This document shows, in pieces, positions 5,601 through 5,619 of a stretch of DNA of 5,619 nucleotides. The stretch is taken from assembly GCA_947496905.1 (NCBI GenBank), contig CANMEW010000082.1, forward strand, positions 1-5,619, given 5' to 3'. Position 1 is the stretch's first letter. Each line of letters opens with the position of its first letter. Position numbers and translations under genes: made by a program. The notes beneath the pieces are model-generated. The model ran no database searches, had not been told where the DNA came from, and worked only from the letters and a program-made list of their open reading frames with translations. This DNA comes from Rickettsiales bacterium (GTDB taxonomy: Bacteria > Pseudomonadota > Alphaproteobacteria > Rickettsiales > UBA1997).

Positions 5601-5619
5601 AAAACCAATAAACTTGCGA

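Noticed and set aside
1..5619. Patescibacterial (CPR) origin or a recoded TGA genome
   Set aside because: TGA works as a normal stop in several genes, and PurA, PurB and the glycosyltransferase resemble alphaproteobacterial proteins more than CPR ones.

Overview
The window reads as a piece of an AT-rich proteobacterial chromosome, most likely from an alphaproteobacterium and possibly from the Rickettsiales or a related host-associated or environmental lineage. This rests on remembered family resemblance, not on an alignment. PurA, PurB and the GT4 glycosyltransferase follow the wording of alphaproteobacterial homologues along most of their length. The 5'-truncated zinc-finger gene before purA looks like the zf-CHCC (NDUFS6-like) protein common in that class. 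TGA serves as an ordinary stop codon. None of the five start codons that can be placed has a clear Shine-Dalgarno sequence.

Layout. Positions 1-3376 form a tight plus-strand run of four genes: the end of a zf-CHCC protein, purA (ATGA overlap), a GT4 glycosyltransferase (GTG start, 11 nt gap) and a type IV prepilin peptidase (3 nt gap). The run meets purB head-on across a 35 bp gap with no obvious terminator. Minus-strand purB (3412-4731) is preceded in its 5' leader by 37 nt without a single G. A 184 bp intergenic stretch follows, containing hairpins and a repeat-like segment. Beyond it lies a minus-strand HEPN/MNT pair: an HI0074-type HEPN gene with a damaged or unresolved 5' end, overlapping by ATGA an intact 90-residue MNT nucleotidyltransferase. 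The last 84 bases hold a hairpin with a short T-run on the plus strand and no gene I can support. No gene-free stretch exceeds 300 bases.

How the genes work together. PurA and PurB catalyse the two consecutive steps from IMP to AMP; here they lie within 5 kb on opposite strands, separated by two unrelated envelope genes. The glycosyltransferase and prepilin peptidase point to surface glycans and to type IV pili or type II secretion, but no pilus or secretion structural gene is in the window. The HEPN/MNT pair is a toxin-antitoxin-like accessory module beside a short repeat region.

Most of the window is ordinary core metabolism. The parts deserving a second look are the inverted repeat that contains the MNT start codon, the broken 5' end of the HEPN gene, the GIDD variant of the peptidase active-site motif, and the purB leader with the repeat-like intergenic segment. 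I see no clear evidence of an undescribed multi-gene system.
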